NCBI GenBank assembly: GCA_037447655.1
Contig: JBBHKE010002584.1
Location: 95,848 to 159,847, forward strand
Length of the DNA stretch: 64,000 nt
Source of the DNA: Zygnema cylindricum
Taxonomy: Eukaryota; Streptophyta; Zygnematophyceae; Zygnematales; Zygnemataceae
Reading direction: 5' to 3'
Of the stretch, positions 36,940 to 49,719 are shown one piece after another (the first letter of the stretch is position 1; each line of letters opens with the position of its first letter). A program made the position numbers and the translations under genes. Under the pieces are notes generated by a model that worked only from the letters and a program-made list of their open reading frames with translations, did no database searches and was not told the DNA's origin.

Positions 36940-37155
36940 CACCCCGTATCGCTATTAGGGTTAATAAATTTTTCGCCACTTAAAACATCTTTTCTCCGTA
37001 CACACTTGTCGGATTCTCAATTTGAGACCGCCAATCGGAAGCTGAGAATCTTACCTTTCAATCCCAACCGTTACATCCACAATCCGACAGGTGTGTACGG
37101 AGAAAAGATGTTTAAGAGACGAAAAATTTACTAACAGTAATAGCGATTCACGGTG
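36940..37155. mobile_element. MITE in the glycosyltransferase 5' region
   Basis: 216 bp with long imperfect terminal inverted repeats (ATCGCTATTA, then TAAATTTTTCG, at each end; outer CACC/GGTG). Its body (TTTTCTCCGTACA, ATTCTCA-, CAATCCGAC blocks) is shared, inverted, with 49244-49443. It ends 78 bp upstream of the ATG at 36862, so it probably lies in the promoter or leader. Confidence 0.75.
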
Positions 37156-37461
37156 TAGCGTACGAAGTTGTTGCGGACCGTACGGTACGAGTTCCGTATA
37201 CCGTGCGGAACCTTAAAAATACTGTAGTAGCGCGTCTACGACCGAAGGCCGCACTAAATTAAATCTATCGGAGTCAAATAGTCAATTCAATACAGCAGGT
37301 TTGCCGTATTTCCCTCCATTCCGTACTACACACTGTACTCACTACTCCGTGCATTTATTCCGTACTCCATGTCTCCAGCTCTCCATCCATGACGACGAGA
37401 GGGAGGGCGGGCCATGGGAGGACATGCGATTTACATGTGAACGGTGACAGGTTCTGTTACT

Positions 37462-37462
<1 letters not shown>

Positions 37463-37546
<84 letters not shown>

Positions 37547-37548
37547 GC
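37463..37548 (+). repeat. (CT)n microsatellite in the divergent intergenic region
   Basis: About 40 CT units, about 215 bp upstream of the ATG of the M14 carboxypeptidase gene (37762) and about 600 bp upstream of the glycosyltransferase ATG. A probable leader or promoter element of the plus-strand gene. Confidence 0.8.
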
Positions 37549-37761
37549 TCGTTTCTCTCTTTGCTCCTCTCTTCTTTCTCTCCGAAGCACATATTTATTC
37601 TCTCTATCCGGACAAACACGCGACGGAAGGTTTTTTGAAGCTCCTGTTCTGTCCTGGCACCTGTCATTTTCCGTACAGGTGATACGTACCTCGTCGAACT
37701 TCCTCGTGCAGACCTCCGAATTGATTTCTTTGGCTGCCGTACAGTGGACTGACTGACTGCA

Positions 37762-39103
37762 ATGCTCGGCAATGGAAATCTGCTGACGTCACTGGCTTTT
37801 GTACTCTCGACCCTAATTATAAATGCTAAAGGGCTGACGAGTGGCCGCCATTTGTTGAATCAGGAGGTAGGAAGATGACTGTCATTTCCAAATGTAGTAG
37901 AGTGTGTGTTTAAAAGTTAGATGATTTGTTTAATAACGAGGCGCTAGAGATGATTGATTCAAATTTTGAAGGGGCAATTTGAGAATTTGACAATCGGAAG
38001 AAATCACAGTTTGTTTTCACTCGAATCTTTTGTTGGTTTGTTTTATGCGAGGGAAAAATAACGTTTGTTAACATATGTTGTATATTTTATTCAAAGCAAG
38101 TTTTTTCATGTGTGCATGTTGGGTTGCATGTAATTCTATCACTTTGGAGCTCACAAAAGTATAGTGACTGGATGTTTTTTTTCTTTAGTTGATGGATTTT
38201 TTTTTTTACAAAGTAGTAGATATTTTTTCTTACTGTCTGAAGCAATGCACATCAAAGTGTTATAGGTAATGAACTTCTGTTTGTTTCACTGCCCATCTCT
38301 GTTAGAGACTCTAATTCGAGCGAGGGTTTTTTTGACCCAAAATCATAAATTAGTGTTAATAAAGCTTATTAAGTGGCCCATAATGAATTGCAGAACATAA
38401 TAGATGGCAGAACATAATGTAGTGTAGTTAATAATGATAAAGTGTTAACGCTAATATTAACTAACTCTAATACATAATTTAGTGTAGCTAATAAAGGTGA
38501 GCGTTAATAATTCATTTCTCTAACAGCAGTGGGTGGTGTACGGAACTCAATCTGAGTTGTTATGCAACAAAAATGATTTTGAGTTTGGGCTGGTGTTAAA
38601 AAAACGAGAAGGCATCTTTTTCAAATGTGTCGCCAAAATCGTTTTCTTTCTAATTTTTTCATGACATGTCTCACCGTTTCCAAAGTTTGTCTATCAAAGA
38701 CTGTGAAGGTGAAGTAACTTGACTCTTCTTTGGTTACATGCAGGCACAAGGACAAACTTCCGGGAGTCAGGAATTTGCCAAACCAAATTACACTTATTAT
38801 CATGCAAGGTATGATACTCCTAGAGACCTTTCCCTGAGATTCACTACATCTTTGTGATGCTCAATTATTCACAATACTAAGAATAGTTAATGCGGTAGGA
38901 ATTCTTCTACTCATAATTGGACATTTAATAATCTTCCTTGTGAACAAAAGTTATTTTTTCTATATGCGCCGTCTTCTATATCACCCGCTTCTCCCACCTC
39001 TGTTGTCTTTACCTTTCTTTTCACGAATTCGGAAATTTGCATGCATCCTAACAATTCTATTTCCGAAATTTTCATTGTTTGAAACTCAAGCTCAGAACGA
39101 GAT

Positions 39104-39182
<79 letters not shown>

Positions 39183-42100
39183 GGTGCCTATGGTGCAGTG
39201 ATGTCCTCCTCCAGCAAATCAAAGAGCTTGCAGCACGACATCCAAAAATGCTGACAGTAAGTCCAATACACATCCGAACAAACATACCAGTAGATATAAA
39301 TTTGACAAAAAAACCAATGATACTCATGTATATCTACAGCAATTGCATAAAACTCTATCAAAGGTTGATTTGAAAGTGTGTGCCTATCCTGGGCATATAT
39401 GGAGACTGCTATTGATTACTTATGATTCTCCCTTCCATACACTTTTGTCGCATTTGGACGTAAGTGGGACAACTGCTTTTTGGATGTGGATCGATAGGAT
39501 TGTCATGTCGATGGTTTCAAAAATTTTGAACTTGCAGTTGCATTTTCAAATAGATGTTGTCACATTGAAAATGAATCAATGCTTATAATGGGATGACAAA
39601 GTATCTGTATAGACAGGAAGGTTTTCTTATTTGAGCTACTCAAATGATCTGTTGACTAACGGAAAATGGTATCAACAACTTTTCGTATATTGAATGTTGT
39701 GTTCCAATGGTGGTCTTCTGGAACCAACATTACGATAAGAAGACCAACATTTTCCTGGTCTTTGGAAAAATTTTGGTTCAGAATTTTCCATAAGACCGGA
39801 AAGTCGCAACTTTCAGAACGTGTTCTGGCCAGTTTTTAGCTTTGTTTTGAATGAACCCTTATACATGACGTGTGCAAGTTAATAATGTGTTAATTGTTAT
39901 ATTTTGTGTTACAGTTTATGAGAAAATCATTTGTGCAAGTTTATGATTCTTACACTATGTCTTATAGTTTATGAAAACATTATGTGTGCAAGTTTTTGGT
40001 TGGGACACGTGTCAGGTGGAAGTTGATCGGTTGGAGCTTGCAGGCTACTCGGCCGAGCTCCATTCTGTGACTCTTGCAACTGGAGGGAAATATAATGGGG
40101 ATATGGACACAGACCTCAGAATAAGAGCACTTCTGGTGAGTCTCCGGTTGTTCTGTTGTTAAGTTACACATTGATTTACTCAAAAAGTCCGTTGTGGAGA
40201 TTGTTTTTTTCGATATGAAGTGATGTGTGTCTTGTTGAATTACGTTGGGATTTCATTGTAGTATACTATCCCTATTATAAGATGTTGAGGAACTACATTA
40301 TTGTTGCAATATATTAAATAACCTGTACACACTCGAACCTGCACCCTAAAAAAACCTAAAAATCTTGCCTTGTAGTGTTAATGATGATGCCGTTTTACAG
40401 TATGTGCAGGTCACAATTTTTTGGAGAGTATAGCATTGTCCATTTTCATTGACAATCCCCTAAACTGGACTGCTCTGTGCTTGCAAAATAAAATAAAAAC
40501 CAAACGAATCCCAAAACACTGAATAGATTAATTCAGTGTTAATTCGTGATGTGGTAAGAGCGATTGACTGTATACTGTGAGTGCATGCACTGTGTGGTTA
40601 AATTTGTATTCGTATACCAGGCAGTTTCACACAAATTTAAACTGCTCTTTTTCTGCTGATAATTGTGGTAGTTTCGTAATTTGAAAGTATCGCAAGTATT
40701 TAAAGTATCAAATACCAAGGACCTGTTTTTAAGACCTCTGCATCACTAATGTAAATTTGCACATGCAAACTTAATGTTATTACTGCTGCATGCTGCATTT
40801 TGATAGTACGCTTTTTGTCCTTTTTATAAAATGGTCAAAAAATGAAAACAATGAAGCTCTTGGCAGTTTCTATCCATAAACTAAGTTGTAAGTTCCCTCA
40901 GTTGAACCTGCTGTGGACGGTTTTTGAAATCATTTAGTAGAATTTTGATTTTTTGTCGAAGACAAACATAAGATCAAATCAGTTAAGGTTTGACTCTCAT
41001 GTCTCAACAATCTCCTACAAGATTTCTTTTCTCGAGGAGATACCGCATGTGAAATTTTAAACTGGCATGTCTAGTAATCCTCTCAATTTGCGCTTCATTT
41101 CTGAACCTCTTGTGATAACCTAGAGTCTAAAGAACAGGTTACGATGTTGGCGTTTTGACTAATCTTCCATGAAGACTTGTTTTGTGAGAGCGCTCACTAG
41201 GATTTTGGTCAGCATGGGAGGGAACCAATCACCTCCGAAGTTGCGTTACGGCTTTTGTTAATGCTCGTGGGAGAGAGGCCGATGAGAAAAGAGTATAGAA
41301 AAGCTTGGGATCATCTCCTACCACATTTGGTGTTGAAGGTAAGAATCGGTAAAAAAGCTTCAATTCAAGAATGACAAGACTCTTACTGGCTTATTTTTTA
41401 TGTCAACTTACCTTAGAAAGTTGGGTCATAGGTTATGTGAAAGGTTTTAATGTGCCAATGAACACTGGTCCGTCAATGTTGACTAGAAATTAGTGTTGGG
41501 TATCGAGGACCCATTGCCGATATTCGATATATATCGAATTTCATGTACCCGATATTCGATATATCGCTTCGATATATCGAATTTCAAATTATCGCGATAT
41601 ATCGCCGATATATCGTATCGACGATATATCGAAAATGAAAATTTTACCAATTTTTTTCAAAACCCCCCCCCCCCCCCCCCCCCCCGCGCTCAGTGGGGGG
41701 GGGGGGGCAAAATATCCGTACGATTTTTCGTACGATTCTCCGTACGCTTTTTCGTACGGTTTTCCATACTCTGACTGTACGGATATGCAATTTTTGCGAT
41801 ATATATCGTGATAATTTATGTTGGTCCCGGTACGATATATCGAGGAATCTGCTCGATCGATATTCGATATATCGAATATCGAAATTATCGCGATATGAAA
41901 CTACCCGATACCCAACACTACTAGAAATACTTACCACATTTATGGAACAGTTCAATAAGTGAAAGCGTCTATGTCAACCGGTACAGAAAATAAACAATAA
42001 AAACCTCACAAAGCTTGGTGCGCCGAATTTCTTCATAAGAAGTGGTCTATTTTGAGTTGAAATCTTGTAAGTGGAGCTTTAATTGTGCATCAATGCATCA

Positions 42101-45100
42101 CAGAAAATAGTGTTTTGTCCAATCAAGGCAAGGCATTATTGATTCGCATAGTCGGTTTTTACCGGCAATTTTTTTTGTTGAGCAATGCTTAGTGTGGATT
42201 GTTTCATTGTGCTTTTAGATGACATAACATATATTGTGACATCGAGACCTCTAGTTTTACCGCTGGTTATTTGGCAAAGCATTTTACTGGTATATTGACT
42301 AAATTATTAGAGCCTTTGACCAAGGAATAACTATGGATGTCATTATTGTCACGAGCTGATGATTGTCATTACTATTGTTAAAGCTAACTTTAAAAGGGTT
42401 TAAATGAAGTGACATTTCAAGCTAAATCTAGTTCTCCATTGAGCCACAAAAACATTTTTTGTTATAAAATTCACTGTTTGTACTTCATTGTATGGCAGAT
42501 TCCCACATATGGATTTCTTAAAGGGCCACTCATACCAGTAGGTATAAATTTTGCAAAAAAAAACCAGTAATACTAGTGTATAACTACCGCAATTGCATAA
42601 AACTCGATTAGAGCAAAAATAATTGATCTCTACAACTTCCAATAAGTGATAAGAGCACCCGAATTGAAGTCCTATAGTTGTTTTTTTTTATGACGGGTAA
42701 CTTTTTATGTTTTTCATTGTCCAGGTTGTGCCAATGGAGAATGCCAATGGTCGAAAGATAGTTGAAGCGGGAGACCTTTGTGAGAGGAAAAATGGTAAGT
42801 TTTGAAACGAAACCTCCCTCCCTCCCTCCCTCCCTCCCACCACCGTCCGTTAATGTTTTAAACCAACAACCAATGATACACCTAGAGTTCTCATATAGTT
42901 CCGATAGAGTTTTTGATAGAGTATCTAGTGTTCGAGACTCAGGCATACTTTGTGTGATCTCTCGATAGCTCTGCTTTTAAACATATGACATGCGTTAGAG
43001 TTTTTTGGGGAGGGAGTGTCATACCCTGATTGTATGTTCTTGAGGGAACCCCTTCCTGAAAATTCGGATAAGGATGCATGTGGTCATTTTTCACCTTTGT
43101 TTTTTGTGGTCCACAGGATTCGTTAAGTACATTTATTTAATTGTCGCCTATGAGAAGCTATTTGAATTGGTTAACCACAAACAAATATGGGTTAGTTGCG
43201 AATGAAGGGAGAGATTTTATCGACCTTAGTGTGAGTTGGCATCGGTAATCCTTATGAGACCACACTAATAGTGGTGAATCCTGGTTTGATGGATCTTCGA
43301 TGTGTTGTCCCGTTGGAGTCTTAGTTGACCTAAGACTTAGTCGGTATTTGGGAGTTCCTTGCGACATAGTTTAACTGAAAAGGATGGTGTTCCTTTTGCG
43401 ACGTGACAGGTCGTGGAGTGGATACAAACCGCAATTGGGCGGTCGATTGGGGAAAGAAGGAGAAGGTGTGGCATTTGTTATGAAACATTTGAAATGTTTT
43501 CCATAAAGAATATATGATCTGAGTCCTCGGCTGTTCAGAAATTGCCTTTGTTGTGAGGAAGTTTGTGGAACGGGTGATTTGTTTTGTGTCGTTGTCATGA
43601 ATAATAGAGCTATGTCCAACTTGCAAATGCTGGTATTAATTTCAATATTAGACAGAATTGATATGTTACCGTGAGAATTATATTCCCATTTGTTTCGGTG
43701 CTTTTATGATGTTGTTCATGATGGATTATAAGTATACAACCCTACTCATCATGATAATTTGAGGACAATAGCTAATTATTTGGTGAGCAGTTAGTAATAT
43801 CAACGTTTTTTTACTTAGATTTGAACTGAATATCAACGTTTTTTGACTTAGATTTGAACTGAATATCAACGTCTTTTGACTTGGATTTTAACCGTTAAGT
43901 ATCTTGTCAATAAGAGGGTGAGAATTATATAACTCCCTTGCAGAATTTTAAGCCGGTTTCTGGGAATCATCTTCCATGTTGAACAATGTCGACAACAATT
44001 ACTATTTTTGTTGTGTACCATACCTTACAATTTTTTTTCTTTTTTCCAATTCCATTTCTCAAAATGACAAAACACCGATCTAAAATTTTGTGTGACTTTC
44101 CTATCCTTCGCCATTTACCCTTAAGAGTTGTTTACCAACTTTTTGACAACTTTTTGTGCATGTGTCTTGGCATGTTTTTAAGCATGTTTTGAAATTGAGC
44201 TCTTGTTTTTTTTTTTTTTTTTAAATAGGACTATAATCCTGCAGAAGAGTATCCTGGTACGGGTCCATTCAGTGAGCCTGAGACTGAGTTACTTAGAATA
44301 CTGGCTTCAAATTTTCAGCCTCATCTTTGGGTGAATGTGCATTCGGGAATGGAGGTGAGCAAATATTTTTGACTTCAAATAATGTCCAATTCAGTCGGAA
44401 TATTTGGATGTCAATGTAACTTTTCGTTTTAACCTTTTTTTTTTCCGAGACATTCATTGTTGTTGCATGAAACGGTCAATAGAGTGGCTCTCGACAGTAT
44501 TCGTTTTGTCACTAAAAGTTTACAAAAACAAGGGGTTAACATGAAAATTAGTGCTAAAGTTTACAAAAGGAAGATTGAAACACCTCAAGTTGACCGAAAC
44601 TATACCTGAATTGCTATAACTGTCAATAAGACTGAATCCGGTCTCATCCTTTCTTGCCCCCCAAAACACAAATTAGCGTTAATAAGATACCAATTGTTTT
44701 TTTCTTAACCCTAATTTTTTTTTGTGGTTCAAAATCATCCACGTTGTTTTCACCGGAAATAGAATTGGTAACATTTAAACATCCCTTCTACTGTTTATTT
44801 CTTGACACTAATAGGGGTTGATGGTGTAGCTGAGGAGGCGACATGTCACAAATTAACTTATTCCTGCCTCTTGTTTTAAGGGTCCTATCTGATAAAGTTC
44901 GTGCTTAATTATCTTTATCATTGTCTTTGCATATGGAAATTATTTTGTTCCATAACTATGTTTTTTACATCTTCCAGAACAGCACATAATGGCTTGAACA
45001 AAAAGAATATTTATAGTAATAGAAGTATATGTATATTTGTATATGTATGTAATGGTAATGGATATTTATTTGGAGGTAAAATCACACTGAAATTAAATTA

Positions 45101-48100
45101 CTGACCTTCAGTATATAAACTATGTACTAATCGTCGAATGACCCTTATAGGAGGGAAACTTATGGTAGTATATACTAATCCTAAACATATAAAATCAATC
45201 TCTTGGCGAGCTTAACAACCTCTGAAGAAAATCCCTCTTAGAAAAATCCCTTTTAAGGAAAATTCCTTCGAGAAAAACCTTTTTTTCAGGCTTTATTTAT
45301 GCCCTATGACCATGAACGGGGAGCTCCCGATAATGGGAGGGCGGACTCTTTGGTGGCCCCTTTGAAAGATTTAAATGCGAAGCATTTAAATTACACCTGT
45401 GTGGTGGGCTCGGGCGGGAGTGCTGTTGGGTAAGTTATATTTAAAAAAAGTAATAATACTTTCCTGGGTTTTTGGGTTTTTTCTGGGGTTTTTCGAGGGT
45501 TTTTTTGGGGTAGTATGCAGGATTTTATCTTATTTTATGAAGTAGAATTTAGTCATTTCCTGAGTGTTTGTGGTGATTTGTGCCGGTTTATTTTTTTATG
45601 TGAAATTTCAGCTTACATTGTCTATCGTTATGTGATTTAATGTATTTTTTCAACTTTCAAACTCAATTTCTCCTATGAACAATTGTTGGGTTTCTCATCA
45701 AATATTGTGAACAAGAGATAAGAGTTTTACCTTTTTATTTGTTAGTTTTAAAGAAGTTTTTACCAGTGTATTTTCGAGCGGTTTGGGCACGTTGGGCATT
45801 TTGGAAAAGTTTGATAAAAAATTTCTCGAGCCATTTGTGGCTTGTTGGAGCACTTTGTTTTAGGAAGTTTGTTAAATTTCAACTAGAGGAAAGGACAATG
45901 ATATTTGTTTTCAATCTTTTTAAGTAGCTCTACTTAGCCTATTGTGTTGTCGTACTAGAGAAAGTGAAAGTGATGGTTGTTTCAATCTTTTAATCCCTCC
46001 CTCCCTCCCTCCCTCCCTCCCTCCCTCCCTCCCTCCACCTCTCTCTCCCCCTCCACCTCTCTCCCTCTCTCCCTCCCTCCCTCTCTCTCTCCCCTCTCTC
46101 TCTCTCNNNNNNNNNNAGTGAAGTATTGTTTGCTCTTTCTTTTTTTCTCTCTTTCTCTCTCTCTCTCTTTCTACTGATCGTTTGTTATGAAGTGAGGATT
46201 TGAATCAGGTACCTCGCCCATGGAACGGCCACCGATTGGATGTACAATACGCTTCAAGTTCCATTAGCATATACATTTGAGGTAATTTGTGGTGCGAATC
46301 CCTATTATGAGAGTTAATTACACTAATTCGGTCCCGTTTATATTTGCCCCCTAAACATAAAATAGCGTTGACAATGTTAATTGTTTTATGAGGTAACGCT
46401 ACTTTTTTTGCAGTTCACAATTATCCACATCATTAGGACTGAAAATAGAATCATCGACTATAAAATAATCTTCATACTAAATGAAATCTTAACACTAGTA
46501 GCAATTTACGGTGTAGTGTTTAGAAAGGTTTAAGCTATTACTTACTGAAGTTTGTTCGATTAAATTTAGAATAATCAGTGTGTGTTTTTTTTAGATATTA
46601 TTTGCAAAAGTTTGTTCGAGGAAAATATAAAATAGTTGTTTATGCCTAGTATTTTCGAAGAAGGTTGAAGTTCCTTTATCATTGTTCATATACTCCAAGA
46701 TTTCACAACATCTGAGCTTAACCAAATTATGCTTGGATGTACCATTTTTTACCAAAATCTACACATTTATTTAAATTCAACACAGTTCAAGCCCTTTTTT
46801 TTTAGTCGGGATGGTATTCGAAATGCACAATTCAAAATGCCTTATCTTTTTTGTAAATTTTTGGTGAGGGCTTGACAGATATATGGCGATAATTTCGCTC
46901 ACCATGACGATTGCTTTCGAATGTTCAATCCAACGACACTCGATTTATTTGAGGTGAGTGTCGTATACTTCACCGCCAAATAAGAATACACTCTCTTCTT
47001 CTTTTGTACGGAAATTTACTTTAGAGTGGTTTTAAGCTCAACCTTAGTCCTTTAAAGTCTTCTATACTTTGCCAAGGGCTCTCCTCCTCTGTGTGAAATT
47101 ATGTTAGAGTGGGTTTTAAACTCTTAGGTTTCTCGATTAACAGGGAAAGCAACGATAGAAAGTGTGGTTCTAAACCCAACTTAGGCGCCACTTTTATTAG
47201 GAGAAAAAACGCACATTGGTTGGAACAGACTGAAGTTTGGGAAACATAAAATATTTCTTCGGAAAAATTTAATGTCCTTAACATAATCGGTGATTAATGC
47301 CTGTTACACATAATCCCTAGGGTTATTACTTTATCGAAAATAACTCCCATTTGTAAGTAAATGTTGAGTAACTGGACAATTGGTACAATTTTCTGAATAA
47401 TCGAGCGTACAGTTACTCATAAAACTGTACATTTACTCAAAAACATTTCTGATAAATATTATTTACCACAAAAGCTTCGGTAGTGAGTTGAATGTCAACA
47501 TTTAAAAAAAATGAAAGTGCATGTATTTCATTTTATTGAAATTGTTCCCATTTTGGGCAAATTTGTCGGATTAAACAAGAACTGGAATGATAACTTCACT
47601 TAATGATTGGGTAAGGACCGGAAAGAGGAATTTACTTTGTACTAAAACGATATTGGGTAATGACTGGAATAAGAAATTTAACCTACGTCAAAGGGGTTTT
47701 ATTTTGTTGATAAAAGCTTCTCCGTTTGTTTTGAACCGACGAATTGCAATGCCCACCTGATTTTAGTTCATATAGTTTACAGTTCACTTGTTTTTTTCCT
47801 TCTCTCTAACTTATAAAACTGGTATCGGAACTTGTTGGTTATTGTATTTCTTCTGTGATACAATTTTTTGTCACGTTACCTCCTCGATTGTTGTTTTCTT
47901 GCATTTTTCACCCTCGTACCTCTTGGTTTTGCTGTTTTTTTTCCTTCTTTTGTATGTTTTTAATCATTTTACTTCCGATTTCTTCTTTTCTTTTCTTTTT
48001 TAGGCGGTTGTGTCGAGGTGGTCGACTGCCTTTGTGGCCTTATTGGTCAGCCTCCCCAATATTCTCGAGAATCTTCCTTTTAAAATGTTGCCCCACCATA

Positions 48101-48432
48101 TATGGTCCCTAGAACCCAAAAATAGACCAATACAAACACTAAAACAAAGGGCGAAAATGTTGGGAACGTTTTGGAAATGGGATTGTTTAACCGAAAAGGG
48201 AAGGAGTGGTACTAGAAAGACATCTAATCCTCGTCTACGAGAGAAATTTAGGTTAAGGAGAAGTTTGGAAGGAGCGTTCCAATATCCTACTAGGGGACTT
48301 TTTTCAACTTTTTGTCTTATTTGTATGTCCTTCGCTTTGTTGTTGTTTGTTAGATTTGCAAAAAGTCGATGGCAATGGTGGAGATGGAGATGGCAATTAG
48401 CGTTGTCTAAGAAGAAAGAGCTCCAAGTATGA
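37762..48432 (+). CDS. M14 zinc carboxypeptidase, signal peptide and C-terminal membrane segment
   Basis: Twelve exons: 37762-37866, 38744-38808, 39199-39256, 40016-40135, 41213-41338, 42725-42794, 43410-43465, 44229-44354, 45290-45429, 46209-46281, 46879-46953 and 48004-48432. All phases agree and give 480 residues. Residues 1-25 look like a signal peptide. HGRE (117-120) supplies the zinc His and Glu, and NVHSGME (His 238) the third zinc ligand. GRGVDTNRNW carries the Asn-Arg substrate pair, and AYTFE (Glu 313) the general base. A hydrophobic stretch at about 437-456 near the C-terminus may anchor it in a membrane. It strongly resembles the single-copy plant carboxypeptidase A-like protein group (Arabidopsis At5g42320 type, from memory). 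It should remove C-terminal residues in the secretory pathway. The family has a few residues (FGE-like) just before HGRE that my model lacks, so a microexon of 9-15 nt may hide in 40136-41212. Confidence 0.9.
38287..38538. mobile_element. MITE in intron 1 of the M14 gene
   Basis: 252 bp. The ends are inverted repeats sharing CAC..CCCA...CTGTTAGAG (about 16 of 21 positions), and the right end abuts TA. Inside are AATTAGTGTTAATAA-like words typical of the other MITEs here. Confidence 0.6.
39110..39180 (+). repeat. (CT)n microsatellite in M14 intron 2
   Basis: About 35 CT units on the coding strand, ending 18 bp before the exon at 39199. Confidence 0.85.
41491..41920. mobile_element. hAT-type MITE in an M14 intron
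   Basis: 430 bp with perfect 15-bp terminal inverted repeats (TAGTGTTGGGTATCG / CGATACCCAACACTA) and a perfect 8-bp target duplication CTAGAAAT (41483-41490 and 41921-41928). The arms are built from TATATCG/CGATATA words. The centre is a run of about 21 C, a short loop (GCGCTCAGT) and about 13 G. Non-coding. A relative lies at 56883-57342. Confidence 0.9.
42812..42838 (+). repeat. (CCCT)n in an M14 intron
   Basis: A short CCCT run 18 bp after the donor at 42795, with pyrimidines on the coding strand. Confidence 0.7.
44628..44826. mobile_element. Probable MITE in an M14 intron
   Basis: The right end (CACTAATAGGGG...GGTG followed by TA) matches the TA-target MITE terminus. The interior block GTTCAAAATCATCCACGTTG, and GAAATAGAAT beyond it, is shared with 46291-46513. 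The left end is not clear. Confidence 0.5.
45993..46106 (+). repeat. (CCCT)n/(CT)n tract in an M14 intron
   Basis: Pyrimidine-only repeats on the coding strand, running into a 10-base assembly gap, so the true length is unknown. Confidence 0.85.
46107..46116. other. Assembly gap (10 N)
   Basis: Ten undetermined bases within the CT-rich intron tract, likely a placeholder for an unresolved repeat. Confidence 0.99.
46291..46513. mobile_element. MITE in an M14 intron
   Basis: Ends of the form GCGAATCCCTATTATGAGAG and, inverted, CACCGTAAATTGCTACTAGT are imperfect inverted repeats. TA follows the right end. The interior resembles the element at 44628-44826. It starts only ten bases after the donor of the exon ending at 46281. 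Confidence 0.6.
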
Positions 48433-49243
48433 GATTGGTTTTTGACACTAATTTTTATTTCAAATTTTATTGCCATTTTTATTTTAACGTGTACCTTTAA
48501 TGGTGAAAGATAACGTTCTTTGGCACAAAGATTTTTTTTTTGTGGGGAAAAGTGTTTTTGGGCGGTTTCACACCTTAGAAATTTGTTTCGGTTATCTACA
48601 GTGAATAAGTTGCTACGTTAAATCTTCAATTTTCGATGGAAATCTGGTCTCTTCTGAAAGGCATTACGGAACATCGGACCTACATTGGGTTTTCACAAAC
48701 CGATTGAATTGCAAATTTTGTAAAATTTACTACAATTCTTTTACGTGGCGAATTTGATATGGGCAAATCCAAACTATATGTCACTTGGTCATTGTTTACT
48801 CTGACAATTTTTCGTGACGCAAAAAGTATGTGTCGCTGCAACACATAACTGATGGCACCTAGGATGTTCTCATCGATGCAATGACATTGGTTCTTTTTTC
48901 CCTTTTGTGTGTAAAGGTTTTTTTTTTCTTTTGTGTGTGTAAAGATGCCATAGCATGAGTCTACATTGTTTGTTAAGCTGCTGGCTTTGTTTAGTTGAGT
49001 CTACAGAACCTTAACATAATATAATTTTAGGATATTCTGTCACTTGTAGCCGAAGATGTCGACGACACTTTCAGTATGACTTGTCCTTAATATTGGTGAT
49101 TAAATGGGAACTTTGGGCATTTCGGCTGTCGAAACACGGCAAGATCTTGAAGGGATTTGGTCATGTGACTCGAAGTCAGAAACAAAAAAGAAAACTGCCT
49201 TTTAACACAAGGCCTGGTGTGTTTGATAATTTTGAGAACTGTA
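48433..49243. other. Downstream of the M14 gene
   Basis: The 3' flank of the carboxypeptidase gene. No further exon was recognised on either strand. Confidence 0.4.
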
Positions 49244-49443
49244 CACCGTGTATCGCTATTAGTGTTAATACTTCCTTTTCTCCGTACAAACATGTCGGAT
49301 TGTGGATATAACGGTTGCGATCGAAAGGTAAGATTCTCAGCTTCTGATCGGCGGTTTCAAATTGAAAATTGGACAAGTGTGTACAGAGAAAAGATGTTTT
49401 AAGTGGCAAAAAACAAAATCAACATTTAAAGCAATTCACGGTG
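49244..49443. mobile_element. MITE, same family as 36940-37155 (inverted)
   Basis: 200 bp. The left end is TA|CACCGTGTATCGCTATTAG and the right end CAATTCACGGTG. The body is an inverted, diverged copy of the MITE upstream of the glycosyltransferase gene, sharing GTAAGATTCTCAGCTTC and AGAAAAGATGTTT. Confidence 0.8.
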
Positions 49444-49719
49444 AAGTTCTTTGGACGCAAACGTAGAAAATTAATCAAACTCTCGGTTTGAATTTGCTAT
49501 TCATATCTGATGGAAGGCGTAATAAAATATGTTTGATAAGCCAGCATCCATATTTTTTGCCAAAAAAGGAAAAAACAAAAAATATGTCTGAAATCGTCAG
49601 AAGCTGTTTTGCAATTTTGGTTCTCACCAGCCTGACCATCAAAATCACCCATTGTGAAAGAAAGTTACCGACATTTACCAGCGATGACACCGAGGAAGAT
49701 GGCACGTAAAACATGGCAA

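Noticed and set aside
36863-36979. Upstream ATG of the glycosyltransferase at 36979
   Set aside because: Its first codons translate a MITE terminus; the ATG at 36862 precedes the membrane helix more sensibly.
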